A DNA stretch of 64,000 nucleotides, from assembly GCF_014651035.1 (NCBI RefSeq), contig NZ_BMWC01000001.1, forward strand, positions 124,001 through 188,000, given 5' to 3'. The stretch's first letter is position 1. Each line of letters opens with the position of its first letter. Positions 36,663-45,955 of this stretch are shown here, piece after piece. This DNA comes from Streptomyces lomondensis. GTDB lineage: Bacteria > Actinomycetota > Actinomycetes > Streptomycetales > Streptomycetaceae. A program made the translations under genes and the position numbers. The notes under the pieces were generated by a model that did not search any database, was not told where the DNA came from, and saw only the letters and a list, made by a program, of their open reading frames with translations.

Positions 36663-39065
36663 CTATTCGCGGCGCATGGTCTGCGGGACCGCGCCCCAGC
36701 CGGGGCCCGTCGGGTCTCCGGTGGCGCCGCCGTCGCTCGCGTCTCCGCCGCCGCCCTCCGTGGTGCCGCCGTCGGTGGTGCCGCCGTCGGAGGCGGTGCC
36801 CCCGTCGCCGGTGCCGCCGTCCGCGGTGCCGCCGCCGGTCGGCGACTCGCCGCCCGTGCCGCCGTCGGTGGTGCCGCCGCCGGTCTGGCCCTCGGTCTGT
36901 CCCGCGGGCGCGCTCGGGGTCTGGCCGGGCGTCTGGGTGCCGGTGTCCTGGCCGCCGGTGGTGGTGCCGCCGCCGTCGGTGGTGCCGGTGGTGGGGTCGG
37001 CCGGGGGCTCGGTGCCGGGGGCCTGGGAGACGTCCGAGCCGGGCTGGAGCCTCAGGTCGAAGTCCTTGACCGGCTTGCCCTTGAGCGCGTCCCGGGTGAA
37101 CTGGGCCCAGATCTCCGCAGGCGGCCCGCCGCCGTTGACGCGGTCCAGGCCCATCGCGCCGTACAGCGACTTGTGGGCGGCGGTGACGGGGTCCTGGCCC
37201 ATGACGGAGACGACCGTGGCGAGGTCGGGGGTGTAGCCCGCGAACCAGGCCGCGGTGTCCTCCTCGGCGGTGCCGGTCTTGCCGGCGGCGGGGCGGCCGG
37301 CGGCCTGGGCGGCGGCGGCCGTGCCGTTCTGGACGACGCTCCGGAGGACGGAGGTGGTGGTGTCGGCGGCCTCGCGGCTCACGGCCTGCCGGGTGCGCCG
37401 CTCGGGCAGCTCGATCGGCGTGCCCTCCTTGGCGACCTTCTCGACCATCGTGTACGTGCCGTGCCGGCCGTGGTTGGCGAGCGTGGCGTACGCCTCCGCC
37501 ATGTCCAGGACGCTGGCGGTGGCCGTGCCGAGCGCGATGGCGGGGCCGTCGGCGAGGTCGGGGGTGGTCGCGGGGACGCCGAGGTCGATCGCGGTCTGCT
37601 TGACCTTCTGGGGGCCGACGTCGGCGGCCATCTGGGCGTAGACCGAGTTCACGGACTTGTCGGTGGCCTCGGTGACGGTGATGTCGCCGTAGGAGACCTG
37701 GTCCTCGTTCTCGGGGGCGTACGGGTCGCCGGTCCAGCCCTGGACGGGGCGCTTGTTGGTGCCGTCGTAGATCGTGTTCGGGGTGATGACGCGGCCGTCC
37801 TGGGTCTCGGAGTGGTTCTCGACGGCCGAGGTGAACACGAACGGCTTGAAGGTGGAGCCGACCTGGAAGTCCCTGCGGGTGGCGTTCGGGGTGTACTGCT
37901 TGACGTAGTCGATGCCGTTGTACATCGCCACGACCTTGCCGGTCTTCGGGTCGACGGCGGCGCCGCCCGCGCGGACGTAGGTGTCGACCTTGTTGTTCTT
38001 CTTGTCCAGCTTGGACATCAGCTTGTCGTTGACGGCCTTCACGAAGGCGTCCTGCCTGGGCTTCTGCAGGGTCGTGGTGATGCGGTAGCCGCCGGCGTCG
38101 AGCTTGCTCTCTTCGACGATCTTGTTCTGGACGAGGTAGTCCTTGACGATCCGGACGATGTAGCCGCGCTGCCCGGACATGCCGGTGGAGAGGGTGGACT
38201 CCTTCGGCACCGGGAACTTCATGCCGGCCCGCTCCGACTCGCTGAGCCAGCCCTTCTTGACCATGCCGTCCAGGACGTAGTTCCAGCGGGACTCGGCGGC
38301 CTTGCGGTTCTCGGGGTGGGCGACGACGTCGTACTGGCTGGGGGCGTTGACGAGCGCGGCGAGGTAGGCGGCGCGGGCCGGGTCGAGGTCCTTGGCGTCC
38401 ATGCCGTAGTAGGCCTGGGCGGCGGCCTGGATACCGTAGGCGTTGCGGCCGAAGAAGCTGGTGTTGAGGTAGCCCTCGAGGATGTGGTCCTTGCTCACCT
38501 CGCGGTCCAGCTTGATCGCGATGAAGAACTCCTTGGCCTTGCGCGTGACCGTCTGCTCCTGGCGCAGGTAGTAGTTCTTCACGTACTGCTGCGTGATCGT
38601 GGAGCCGGACTGCTTGCCCTTGCCGAGGGCGGTGTTCCAGGCGGCGCGGACCATGGCCTTGGGGTCGACGGCGGACTCGGTGTAGAAGTCGCGGTCCTCG
38701 GCGGCCAGGATCGCGTGCTGGGCGTCCTTGGAGATCTGCGCGAGGGTGACGTTCTCCCGGTTGACCTCGCCGTCGCGGGCGATCACGGAGCCGTCCGCGT
38801 ACAGGTACACGTTGGCCTGCTTGGTGGCGAGCGCGTTGGCGGGCGGGATCTTCACCAGCGAGTAGCCGAGGAAGAAGCCGCCGACCAGCAGCATGACGAC
38901 GATGATGAAGCCGCCCAGCGTCATGCGCCAGGTCGGGATCATCCGGCGCCAGCCGGTCCGCTTCGGTTTCCCGGCCGCCTGGCCCTGAGGCGCGCCGGGG
39001 TCGCCGTCCGCCTGCGGCTCTCTCGGTGCCCAGCCCGGGTTCGGCTGCTGAGGCTCGTCACTCAT
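36663..39065 (-). CDS. Bifunctional penicillin-binding protein (class A, transglycosylase/transpeptidase)
   Basis: About 800 residues from ATG 39065 (a GTG three codons upstream is possible). A short cytoplasmic Pro-rich tail precedes a membrane anchor (about 50-70). The glycosyltransferase domain has Glu123 in AILAAEDRDFY and GGSTITQQ-like SGSTITQQYVKN. The transpeptidase domain has the nucleophile in STFK (404-407), SVN (471-473) and KTG (596-598). The C-terminal 120 residues are a disordered Gly/Thr/Asp-rich repeat (GGTTDGGTTEGGG). It polymerises and cross-links peptidoglycan outside the membrane. Confidence 0.95.
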   Translation of the reverse strand: MSDEPQQPNPGWAPREPQADGDPGAPQGQAAGKPKRTGWRRMIPTWRMTLGGFIIVVMLLVGGFFLGYSLVKIPPANALATKQANVYLYADGSVIARDGEVNRENVTLAQISKDAQHAILAAEDRDFYTESAVDPKAMVRAAWNTALGKGKQSGSTITQQYVKNYYLRQEQTVTRKAKEFFIAIKLDREVSKDHILEGYLNTSFFGRNAYGIQAAAQAYYGMDAKDLDPARAAYLAALVNAPSQYDVVAHPENRKAAESRWNYVLDGMVKKGWLSESERAGMKFPVPKESTLSTGMSGQRGYIVRIVKDYLVQNKIVEESKLDAGGYRITTTLQKPRQDAFVKAVNDKLMSKLDKKNNKVDTYVRAGGAAVDPKTGKVVAMYNGIDYVKQYTPNATRRDFQVGSTFKPFVFTSAVENHSETQDGRVITPNTIYDGTNKRPVQGWTGDPYAPENEDQVSYGDITVTEATDKSVNSVYAQMAADVGPQKVKQTAIDLGVPATTPDLADGPAIALGTATASVLDMAEAYATLANHGRHGTYTMVEKVAKEGTPIELPERRTRQAVSREAADTTTSVLRSVVQNGTAAAAQAAGRPAAGKTGTAEEDTAAWFAGYTPDLATVVSVMGQDPVTAAHKSLYGAMGLDRVNGGGPPAEIWAQFTRDALKGKPVKDFDLRLQPGSDVSQAPGTEPPADPTTGTTDGGGTTTGGQDTGTQTPGQTPSAPAGQTEGQTGGGTTDGGTGGESPTGGGTADGGTGDGGTASDGGTTDGGTTEGGGGDASDGGATGDPTGPGWGAVPQTMRRE

Positions 39066-39320
39066 GTCGTGCACGGACTCCGTTTCGCGTCGTACGTCGT
39101 TCCCGTACGTCTCTGCTCGCTCTTGCGCCCCTGTGATGAAGACTGTCCCATCCGGCGATCAGTTCCCTGATCGAGGGCCGTGTCGTCAGCCGTGGGGCGA
39201 GGCGGGCGGCGCGCGAGCGAGCACGCAGCCGAACGCGGAGGGAACCGCGCTGTCTGCACGCCTGTTCGTTTCGTGATCCTGCTTGCGCGAGATCCGCCCG
39301 AAGGGGGGACACGACCGAAG

Positions 39321-39480
39321 ATGCGACTGCTCGCACGCTCCGCCCTGGCCGGCACCGCCGCCACGCTGCTCGCCCTGGCCACGGGCGCCTCGGCCCACGC
39401 GGACGGAACGGATCGTACCGTCTGGGCCGGTGCGCACTCGCCCCGCGCCGCCCCCGGCGCCCCGAAAACCCGTGGCACGC
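39321..39480 (+). pseudogene. Truncated 5' fragment of a secreted-protein gene
   Basis: From ATG 39321, preceded by a strong AAGGGGGGAC ribosome binding site, the frame encodes a textbook signal peptide: MRLLARSALAGTAATLLALA, TGASAHA, cleavage before DG, then GTDRTVWAGAHSPRAAPGAP. High third-position GC stops near 39465, and after that the frame runs out of register into the ABC permease gene. No continuation of a mature secreted protein can be found in other frames, so the gene seems to have lost its 3' part. Confidence 0.45.
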
Positions 39481-39540
39481 CTGATCGTAGGCCCACTAGG
39501 CTCCTGCGCTTCGGTGCCGGGCGCGAGGAGGGCTGTGGAT

Positions 39541-40341
39541 GTGGGCTCGGGGCGGTTGTACGCGGCCGTCGCGGCGGGCGGCTTCAGGCGGTACGCGACC
39601 TATCGGGCGGCCATGCTGGCCGGGATCTTCACCAACACCGTCTTCGGTCTGATCCTGGTCTACACATACCTCGCGCTGTGGGACGAGCGACCCCACCTCG
39701 GGGGGTACGACCAGGCGCAGGCCATCACCTATGTGTGGATCGGCCAGGCACTGTTCAAGACGCTCGGCATCAGCGGCGGCGGCTTCGAGGACGAGCTGAT
39801 GGAGCGCATCCGCACGGGGGACGTCGCCGTCGACCTGTACCGGCCCGCCGACCTCCAGCTGTGGTGGATGGCGGCCGACGGCGGCCGGGCGCTGTTCGAG
39901 CTGTTCGCGCGCGGGGTGCCGCCCTTCGTCATCGGGGCGCTGCTCTTCCCGCTGGCGCTGCCCGGGGACGTGATGGCCTGGCTGGCGTTCCTGCTGGCCG
40001 TGGCGCTGGCCTGGGTGGTCGGCTTCGCCCTCCGGTACCTGGTGGCGCTGTCGGCGTTCTGGCTGGTCGACGGCACCGGGGTGGTCCAGATGTCGTGGTT
40101 CGTCGGGTGGTTCTGCTCGGGGATGATGCTGCCGCTGAACGTCTTCCCGGGCGTGTTCGGCGACATCGTGCGGATGCTGCCCTGGTCGTCGGTCCTCCAG
40201 GCGCCGGCCGACGTCCTGCTCGGCGAGGCCGACCCGCTCGGCACGTACGCCTTCCAGGCGGCCTGGGCGGTGGCGCTGCTGGCGGCCGGGCGGCTGCTGC
40301 AGTCGATGGCGACGCGCCGGGTGGTGGTCCAGGGTGGCTGA
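39541..40341 (+). CDS. ABC-2 type transporter permease, first subunit
   Basis: 266 residues from GTG 39541 with AGGAGG about 9 bases upstream; another GTG two codons earlier is possible. Six membrane helices: YRAAMLAGIFTNTVFGLILV, FFVIG-type VIGALLFPLALP, DVMAWLAFLLAVALAWVVGF and others, with the family's loop GDVAVDLYRPADLQLWWMA. It is followed by a second permease overlapping by 8 bases and an ATPase 2 bases further. The three-gene exporter is similar to DUF990/ABC-2 efflux operons in Streptomyces. Substrate unknown. Confidence 0.88.
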   Translation: MGSGRLYAAVAAGGFRRYATYRAAMLAGIFTNTVFGLILVYTYLALWDERPHLGGYDQAQAITYVWIGQALFKTLGISGGGFEDELMERIRTGDVAVDLYRPADLQLWWMAADGGRALFELFARGVPPFVIGALLFPLALPGDVMAWLAFLLAVALAWVVGFALRYLVALSAFWLVDGTGVVQMSWFVGWFCSGMMLPLNVFPGVFGDIVRMLPWSSVLQAPADVLLGEADPLGTYAFQAAWAVALLAAGRLLQSMATRRVVVQGG

Positions 40342-41173
40342 GACGGTCGGGGAGCGTACGCCCGCGCGGGTCCGGGAGGGGCTGCGCGCCTACGGGCTGA
40401 TCGCCGCGATGTGGATCCGCTCCACCATGGCCTACCGCACCTCCTTCGCCCTGACGACGTTCACGAACTTCGCGGTGACCGGGCTCGACTTCGTCGCGAT
40501 CCTGCTGATGTTCTCCAGCGTCGACGCGCTCGGCGGCTTCTCCCTGCCCGAGATCGCCTTCCTCTACGGCCTGTCCAGCCTGGCCTTCGGGCTCGCCGAC
40601 CTGCTGATCGGGTCGATGGAGCGGCTGGGGCGCCGGGTGCGCGACGGCACGCTGGACACGCTGCTGGTGCGGCCCGCGCCGGTGCTGGCGCAGGTGGCCG
40701 CCGACCGTTTCGCGCTGCGCCGCCTGGGCCGGGTCACACAGGGCGCGCTCGTGCTGGGCTACGCCCTGACGGCGCTGGACATCGACTGGACGCCGCTGAA
40801 GCTGCTGCTGATGCCGGTGATGGTGGTCAGCGGCGGGGCGATCTTCTGCTCGGTGTTCGTGGCGGGCGCGGCCTTCCAGTTCGTGGCGCAGGACGCCTCG
40901 GAGGTACAGAACGCGTTCACGTACGGCGGGGCGACGCTGTTGCAGTACCCGCCGGTGGTGTTCGCGCAGGATCTGGTGCGCGGGGTGACCTTCGTGCTGC
41001 CGCTGGCCTTCGTCAACTGGCTGCCCGCGTCCTATGTGCTGGGGCGGCCGTATCCGCTGGACCTGCCCACGTGGGTGGCGTTCGCGTCGCCGCTGGTGGC
41101 GGGGGTCTGCTGCGCGCTGGCCGGGGTGGCGTGGCGGACGGGGCTTCGTTCGTACCGCAGTACAGGGAGTTGA
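40334..41173 (+). CDS. ABC-2 type transporter permease, second subunit
   Basis: 279 residues from a GTG overlapping the previous stop by 8 bases. It is a membrane protein with about six helices (SFALTTFTNFAVTGLDFVAI, ALVLGYALTALDIDWTPLKL, LLMPVMVVSGGAIFCSVFVA) and the paired loop GTLDTLLVRPAPVLAQVAAD equivalent to that of its partner. Together with the preceding permease it forms a heterodimeric pore driven by the ATPase that starts two bases after its stop. Confidence 0.9.
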   Translation: MAETVGERTPARVREGLRAYGLIAAMWIRSTMAYRTSFALTTFTNFAVTGLDFVAILLMFSSVDALGGFSLPEIAFLYGLSSLAFGLADLLIGSMERLGRRVRDGTLDTLLVRPAPVLAQVAADRFALRRLGRVTQGALVLGYALTALDIDWTPLKLLLMPVMVVSGGAIFCSVFVAGAAFQFVAQDASEVQNAFTYGGATLLQYPPVVFAQDLVRGVTFVLPLAFVNWLPASYVLGRPYPLDLPTWVAFASPLVAGVCCALAGVAWRTGLRSYRSTGS

Positions 41174-41175
41174 CC

Positions 41176-42171
41176 GTGGACCGGGTGGACGGCGTGGATG
41201 ACGCTTTTATCGAACTCGACGGTGTGGAGAAGGTCTTCGAGGTGCGCAGGAAGACCGGCTTCCTGAAGCGGGAGCGGCGGCAGGTGCGGGCCGTCGACTC
41301 GATCTCCTTCCGTGTGGAGCGCGGCGAGATGGTCGGCTACATCGGCCCGAACGGCGCCGGCAAGTCGACCACGATCAAGATGCTGACCGGCATCCTCACA
41401 CCGAGCGCGGGCCGGCTCCGGGTGGCCGGCATCGACCCCTCCCGCGAGCGCACGCGCCTGGCTCACCGCATCGGCGTGGTGTTCGGGCAGCGCACGACGC
41501 TGTGGTGGGACCTGCCGCTGGTCGACTCCTACCGGCTGATGCACCGCATGTACCGGATTCCCGACGCCCGTTACCGCGAAAACCTCGACCGGCTGGTCGA
41601 ACTCCTCGACCTGGCCGACCTGCTGGACGTGCCGGTGCGGCAGCTCTCGCTCGGCCAGCGGATGCGCGGCGACATCGCGGCGGCGCTGCTGCACGACCCG
41701 GAGGTGCTGTACCTGGACGAGCCGACCATCGGGCTCGACGTCGTGTCCAAGGCCAGGGTACGGGAGTTCCTGCGGGAGTTGAACGCCGAGCGCCGTACGA
41801 CGGTGCTGCTGACCACGCACGACCTCCAGGACATCGAGCAGTTGTGCAAGCGGGTGATGGTCATCGACCACGGGCGCCTGATGTACGACGGGCCGCTCGC
41901 CGGGCTGCACGAGGCGGGGGAGAGCGAGCGGACGCTGGTCGTGGACCTGGAGCGTGAACTGCCGCCGATCGAGGCTCCGGCACCCGCGCGGGTCGTCCGG
42001 GTGGAGGGGCCGCGGCAGTGGCTGGCGTTCCCGGCGGCGGAGTCGGCGGCTCCGCTGGTGGCGCGGATCGCGGCGGAGTATCCGCTGGTCGACCTGTCGG
42101 TGCGGGAGCCGGACATCGAGGCCGTGATCGCCAAGATGTACGCGGAACAGGCCGGGCGAGCGGTCTCGTAG
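41176..42171 (+). CDS. ABC-2 type transporter ATP-binding protein
   Basis: 331 residues from GTG 41176 (AGGGAG 6 bases upstream). Walker A GYIGPNGAGKSTTIKML, Q-loop VVFGQRTTLWWDLP, signature LSLGQRMRGDIAAALL, Walker B EVLYLDEPTIGLDVVSKA, and H-loop LLTTHDLQDIEQ are all intact. The C-terminal 90 residues are an accessory domain seen in this exporter subtype. The longer open frame upstream lies inside the permease gene and is a shadow. It probably exports a drug, lipid or peptide; not determinable. Confidence 0.94.
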   Translation: MDRVDGVDDAFIELDGVEKVFEVRRKTGFLKRERRQVRAVDSISFRVERGEMVGYIGPNGAGKSTTIKMLTGILTPSAGRLRVAGIDPSRERTRLAHRIGVVFGQRTTLWWDLPLVDSYRLMHRMYRIPDARYRENLDRLVELLDLADLLDVPVRQLSLGQRMRGDIAAALLHDPEVLYLDEPTIGLDVVSKARVREFLRELNAERRTTVLLTTHDLQDIEQLCKRVMVIDHGRLMYDGPLAGLHEAGESERTLVVDLERELPPIEAPAPARVVRVEGPRQWLAFPAAESAAPLVARIAAEYPLVDLSVREPDIEAVIAKMYAEQAGRAVS

Positions 42172-42204
42172 CCCCCGGCGGGGTGAACTCGTAGGCTGCT
42201 GTGT

Positions 42205-42897
42205 ATGACCGACGACGCAGTCCCGGACCTCCGCGCCTCCGACGCCGACCGTGAACGGGTCGCCGGCATCCTGCGGGACGCCCTCGCGGAGGGCCGTCTC
42301 GACATGGAGGAGTTCGAGGAGCGGCTGGACGCGACGTACCGGGCGCGGACGTACGGGGAGCTGGCGCCGATCACCCGGGACCTGCCGGCCACGGGCGTCG
42401 CCGTGCCCTCCGTGTCACTGGCCAAGGAGCCCGCCGCCGGTCCGGACTGGTCCCGGCGGATCGTCGGCGGTGGGGGCACCTCGACCTGGGCCGCAGCCGT
42501 GATGTCCGCGTTCCAGCGCAAGGGGTCCTGGACGGTGCCCCGGCGGTTCACCGCCGTCGCCTTCTGGGGCGGCGGGGAGCTCGACCTGCGCGAGGCGAAC
42601 TTCGCGGACCGCGAGGTCGAGATCAACGTGGTCGCGATCATGGGCGGGGTGGACGTCATCGTGCCGCCCGGGGTCGAGGTCGTCGTGCGCGGCGTCGGGA
42701 TCATGGGCGGCTTCGACCACCGCGAGGAGGGCGTGCCCGGTGCGCCCGGCGCCCCGCGCGTGATCGTCACCGGCTTCGCCTTCTGGGGCAGCGTAGGGGT
42801 CCAGCGGAAGCTGACACGGGCGGAGAAGCAGCGGATCCGGGAGGAACGGCGTCGGGAGAAGCTGGAGGGGAGGGCGTCCCGGGGGGAGCTGGACTGA
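42205..42897 (+). CDS. DUF1707 (SHOCT-like) protein with a LiaF-like C-terminal domain
   Basis: 230 residues. Residues about 8-60 form DUF1707: LRASDADRERVAGILRDALA, EGRLDMEEFEERLDATYRAR. The C-terminal half contains the small beta repeat AVAFWGGGELDLREANFADR, VVAIMGGVDVIVPPGVEVVV, GVGIMGGFDH, which matches the cell-wall-active LiaF/DUF2154-type fold. The end is highly charged (Arg/Glu). It follows the ABC exporter by 33 bases and may be in the same transcript. Suggested role: envelope-stress related regulation (family inference). Confidence 0.88.
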   Translation: MTDDAVPDLRASDADRERVAGILRDALAEGRLDMEEFEERLDATYRARTYGELAPITRDLPATGVAVPSVSLAKEPAAGPDWSRRIVGGGGTSTWAAAVMSAFQRKGSWTVPRRFTAVAFWGGGELDLREANFADREVEINVVAIMGGVDVIVPPGVEVVVRGVGIMGGFDHREEGVPGAPGAPRVIVTGFAFWGSVGVQRKLTRAEKQRIREERRREKLEGRASRGELD

Positions 42898-42922
42898 GAC
42901 GCCGCTGCTGACTGCGGGCAGG

Positions 42923-42943
42923 CGTGCCGCTAAGGGCGGCACG
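42923..42943 (+). terminator. Short hairpin after the DUF1707 gene
   Basis: A perfect 8-bp stem CGTGCCGC (42923-42930) / GCGGCACG (42936-42943), 5-base loop, 25 bases after the stop; between convergent genes. Confidence 0.6.
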
Positions 42944-43019
42944 GGTGGGCGCAGACGGCACCCCATTGCGCAGGGTTGCGCACCCACCCGGCCTCAGCAC
43001 CGAGTGACGGCAGCCGGAA

Positions 43020-44354
43020 CTACAGCTCCGCCGGCGCCGACCCCTTCAGCGACTCCAGATCGAACGCCTCAGCCATCCGCGTATACCCCTTGTCGCTGGG
43101 GTGCAGATGATCCCCCGAGTCGTACACCGGCCGCAGCCGCCGAGGGTCGTACGGATCCCGCAGTGCCCTGTCGAAGTCGACGACCGCGTCGAACACCCGC
43201 CCCGCCCGGATCTCGGCGTTGATGCTCTGCCGCACCGCCTCACGCGCGTCCGTGTACCCCCGGTGCCCGTAGAACGGCATCAGTGTCGCCCCGACCACCT
43301 TCAGTCCACGGGCGTGCGCCTGCCCCACCATCGTGCGCAGCCCGTCGAGGATCGCGTCCGGGTCGGCGAGCCGCGGATTGCGCAGGATGTCGTTGACGCC
43401 GAGGTCGATGACGACGACCTTGACGTTCGTCCGCTCCAGCACGTCCCGCGAGAAGCGGTTCAGCCCGCTGGGATTGTCCGCGGGGCGGCCCAGTCCGTCG
43501 GTGAGGATCCGGTTCCCGCTGATGCCCTGGTTGACGACGCTGTAGCGCGGCAGGTCCCGCCCGGCCTGGATCTCCGCGCGTAGCCGGTCGGAGAGAACGT
43601 CGGTCCACCGGTTGTTGGCGCCCGAGGTGGAGGTGATGCCGTCCGTCAGCGAGTCGCCGAGGACGACCACCGTCCCCTCGGACTCGTTGCTCAGCACGTC
43701 CAGCGCGGTCAGATAGCGCCAGTACCCGCTCTGCTCGGTGTACGGCGTGCCCGTCACGTCCCGCGCCTGGTCGCCCTGGGCGACGTAGGAGGTCTGCCGG
43801 GCGTGCGGGTGGTACGTCACCGGGCCGGCGCTGGTCGGCGTGTACGTGGTGATCAGGACGTCCGCGTCGTGCGGGACGACGATGCGCACGGCGTCGCTCA
43901 TCACCTGCCCGCCGGGCGGGACGACGACCGCGGGGACGCCGTTGAAGGTCAGCTGCCGCATGGTGTCCGGGAGCGCGGCGGGCGTGCCGCTGCCCGCGGC
44001 GACGGCGATCGAGGCCTGCGTGATGTTCAGCGGCGACTGGCCGTAGAGATTGGACAGCGTCACACGGGCACTCGTACCACCGACGCTGGTGTGGACGACG
44101 TTGCGCACCGAGCGGTTCGCCATGCCGGTCCTCTCCGTGCCGGGCTCGGCGCCGGCCGGGGAGGTGGACCAGGTGCCGACCCAGGTGCCGGTGGAGGCGG
44201 GGGCGGCGGAGTTGTTCGGGACGCGGCCGTCGGCCAGGGCGTTCCGGTTGCGGGTGCCGTCGTCGGACGCCACTCCGACGTATATGGCGGTGGAAAGGGC
44301 CACGATCGCTGCGACGACCACGGCCAGGAGGGCGTAACCACGACCCCGGGTCAT
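43020..44354 (-). CDS. Secreted or membrane-anchored SGNH/GDSL hydrolase
   Basis: 444 residues from ATG 44354. A hydrophobic N-terminal segment (GYALLAVVVAAIVALSTAIY) serves as signal anchor. After a beta-rich N-terminal region (SVGGTSARVTLSNLYGQ) comes the SGNH hydrolase fold: block I VVVLGDSLTDGITS with the Ser nucleophile, block II NQGISGNRIL with Gly, block III IDLGVNDILR with Asn, and block V DHLHPSDKGY with Asp and His. Extracellular esterase or lipase on polysaccharide or lipid esters (family inference). The upstream frame extension has no start support. Confidence 0.92.
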   Translation of the reverse strand: MTRGRGYALLAVVVAAIVALSTAIYVGVASDDGTRNRNALADGRVPNNSAAPASTGTWVGTWSTSPAGAEPGTERTGMANRSVRNVVHTSVGGTSARVTLSNLYGQSPLNITQASIAVAAGSGTPAALPDTMRQLTFNGVPAVVVPPGGQVMSDAVRIVVPHDADVLITTYTPTSAGPVTYHPHARQTSYVAQGDQARDVTGTPYTEQSGYWRYLTALDVLSNESEGTVVVLGDSLTDGITSTSGANNRWTDVLSDRLRAEIQAGRDLPRYSVVNQGISGNRILTDGLGRPADNPSGLNRFSRDVLERTNVKVVVIDLGVNDILRNPRLADPDAILDGLRTMVGQAHARGLKVVGATLMPFYGHRGYTDAREAVRQSINAEIRAGRVFDAVVDFDRALRDPYDPRRLRPVYDSGDHLHPSDKGYTRMAEAFDLESLKGSAPAEL

Positions 44355-44548
44355 GCTCTGTAGTTCTCCTCGGGCGATGGGAGCCTCAGGCTCCGATCTG
44401 ATGTTCCCATGATGCGTCATGGGCAGGGGGGAACTCACAGGACCCCGTGGCATTACCCCCTCCCGACAGACGCCGGGAACTCCTGTTCCGTTCCAGGAGT
44501 CGGTCAGGAAGGGACAATGTGTGCGGGATCACCAAGCGGGTGGAGCGG

Positions 44549-45889
44549 ATGGAACGGACAAAAGTGGAAGAAAAAGGCGGCATCGCGGGGCAGCATGCCC
44601 GCCCCGGCCCCGTCGTGAACCGTGCGATGACGAGCTTCAGCCCGGCGGATGAGGAGAAACAGCGCGGCGTGCGCCGCATGAAACTCACCGCCACCGGGCT
44701 CCTGCTGTTCGTCGCCGTGGTCTACGTCCTCGCCAAGTGGGCGCAGAACTCGGGCGCCGGCCCCTGGGCGGGCTATGTCGCCGCGGCCTCCGAGGCGGGC
44801 ATGGTCGGCGCCCTCGCCGACTGGTTCGCCGTCACCGCCCTCTTCCGCCACCCCCTCGGCATCCCCATCCCGCACACCGCGATCATCCCCACCAAGAAGG
44901 ACCAGCTCGGCGTCTCCCTCGGCGAGTTCGTCGGGGAGAACTTCCTCTCCGAGGACGTCGTACGGCAGCGGCTGCGCGCCGTCGGCATCGGCAGCCGCCT
45001 CGGCGCCTGGCTCGCGGTCCCCGAGCACGCCGACCGGGTCACGGCCGAGCTGTCCACCGCCCTGCGCGGCGCCCTGACGGTCCTGCGCGACTCCGACGTC
45101 CAGGCCGTCGTCGGCGAGGCCATCACGCGCCGGGCCAATGCCCAGGAGATCGGGCCCGGCATCGGCAAGATGCTGGAGAAGGTCGTCGCCGACGGCGGCC
45201 ACAAACGGGTCGTGGACCTGATCGTCAACCGCGCCCACGACTGGCTGGTCCTGCACCGCGACGAGGTCATGGACGCCGTGGAGGGCGGCGCCCCCGGCTG
45301 GACGCCGAAGTTCGTCGACAGGAAGGTCGGCGAGCGCGTCTACAAGGAACTGCTGCGTTTCGCCACCGAGATGCGCGACATGCCCGCCCACCCCGCGCGC
45401 GGCGCCCTGGACCGCTTCCTCACCGATTTCGCGGGCGACCTCCAGTCCGACACCGACACCCGCACCCGCGTCGAGCGGCTCAAGAGCGAGGTGCTCGGCC
45501 GCGGCGAGGTCCAGGACCTCATCGCCAGCGCCTGGACGGCCGTACGGTCCATGATCGTCGCGGCGGCGGAGGACGAGCGCAGCGAGCTGCGGCTGCGCGT
45601 GCGGGCCTCGCTGCTGTCGCTGGGCTCCCGGATGGCGGCCGAGCGCAAGGTGCAGGACAAGGTCGACAAGTGGGTCGAGGACGCGGCCGTGTACGTCGTC
45701 ACCACCTACCGCAAGGAGATCACCTCCCTGATCACCGACACCGTGGCCGGCTGGGACGCCGAGCACACCACGAAGAAGATCGAGGCCAACATCGGCCGCG
45801 ACCTGCAGTTCATCCGCATCAACGGCACGGTGGTCGGCTCACTGGCCGGCCTGTTGATCTACACGGTGTCGCACGCGCTGGGGGCGTGA
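44549..45889 (+). CDS. DUF445 membrane-anchored protein
   Basis: 446 residues from ATG 44549; the open frame extends further upstream without signal. DUF445 landmarks: FSPADEEKQRGVRRMKLTAT, first membrane helix LLLFVAVVYVLAKWAQ, GALADWFAVTALFRHPLGIP, IPHTAIIPTKKDQLGVSLGE, a long helical domain, and a last membrane helix INGTVVGSLAGLLIYTVSHA. Family of unknown function found widely in bacteria, with both ends in the membrane and the helical body on one side. Confidence 0.93.
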   Translation: MERTKVEEKGGIAGQHARPGPVVNRAMTSFSPADEEKQRGVRRMKLTATGLLLFVAVVYVLAKWAQNSGAGPWAGYVAAASEAGMVGALADWFAVTALFRHPLGIPIPHTAIIPTKKDQLGVSLGEFVGENFLSEDVVRQRLRAVGIGSRLGAWLAVPEHADRVTAELSTALRGALTVLRDSDVQAVVGEAITRRANAQEIGPGIGKMLEKVVADGGHKRVVDLIVNRAHDWLVLHRDEVMDAVEGGAPGWTPKFVDRKVGERVYKELLRFATEMRDMPAHPARGALDRFLTDFAGDLQSDTDTRTRVERLKSEVLGRGEVQDLIASAWTAVRSMIVAAAEDERSELRLRVRASLLSLGSRMAAERKVQDKVDKWVEDAAVYVVTTYRKEITSLITDTVAGWDAEHTTKKIEANIGRDLQFIRINGTVVGSLAGLLIYTVSHALGA

Positions 45890-45955
45890 GGCCGGGGCGT
45901 AGGAAAAGGCGCTCAGGGCACTCGACCCGGGTTCTTCTCGATGAGGAGGGAGCCC

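Noticed and set aside
37173..39170. 665-residue plus-strand open frame opposite the penicillin-binding protein
   Set aside because: Antisense of a gene with intact STFK, SVN and KTG motifs; the composition is Gly/Val/Asp repeats without domain.
43020..44453. Longer N-terminal start at 44453 for the SGNH hydrolase
   Set aside because: The extra 33 residues precede the signal-anchor helix and lack coding bias; ATG 44354 places the helix at the N-terminus.
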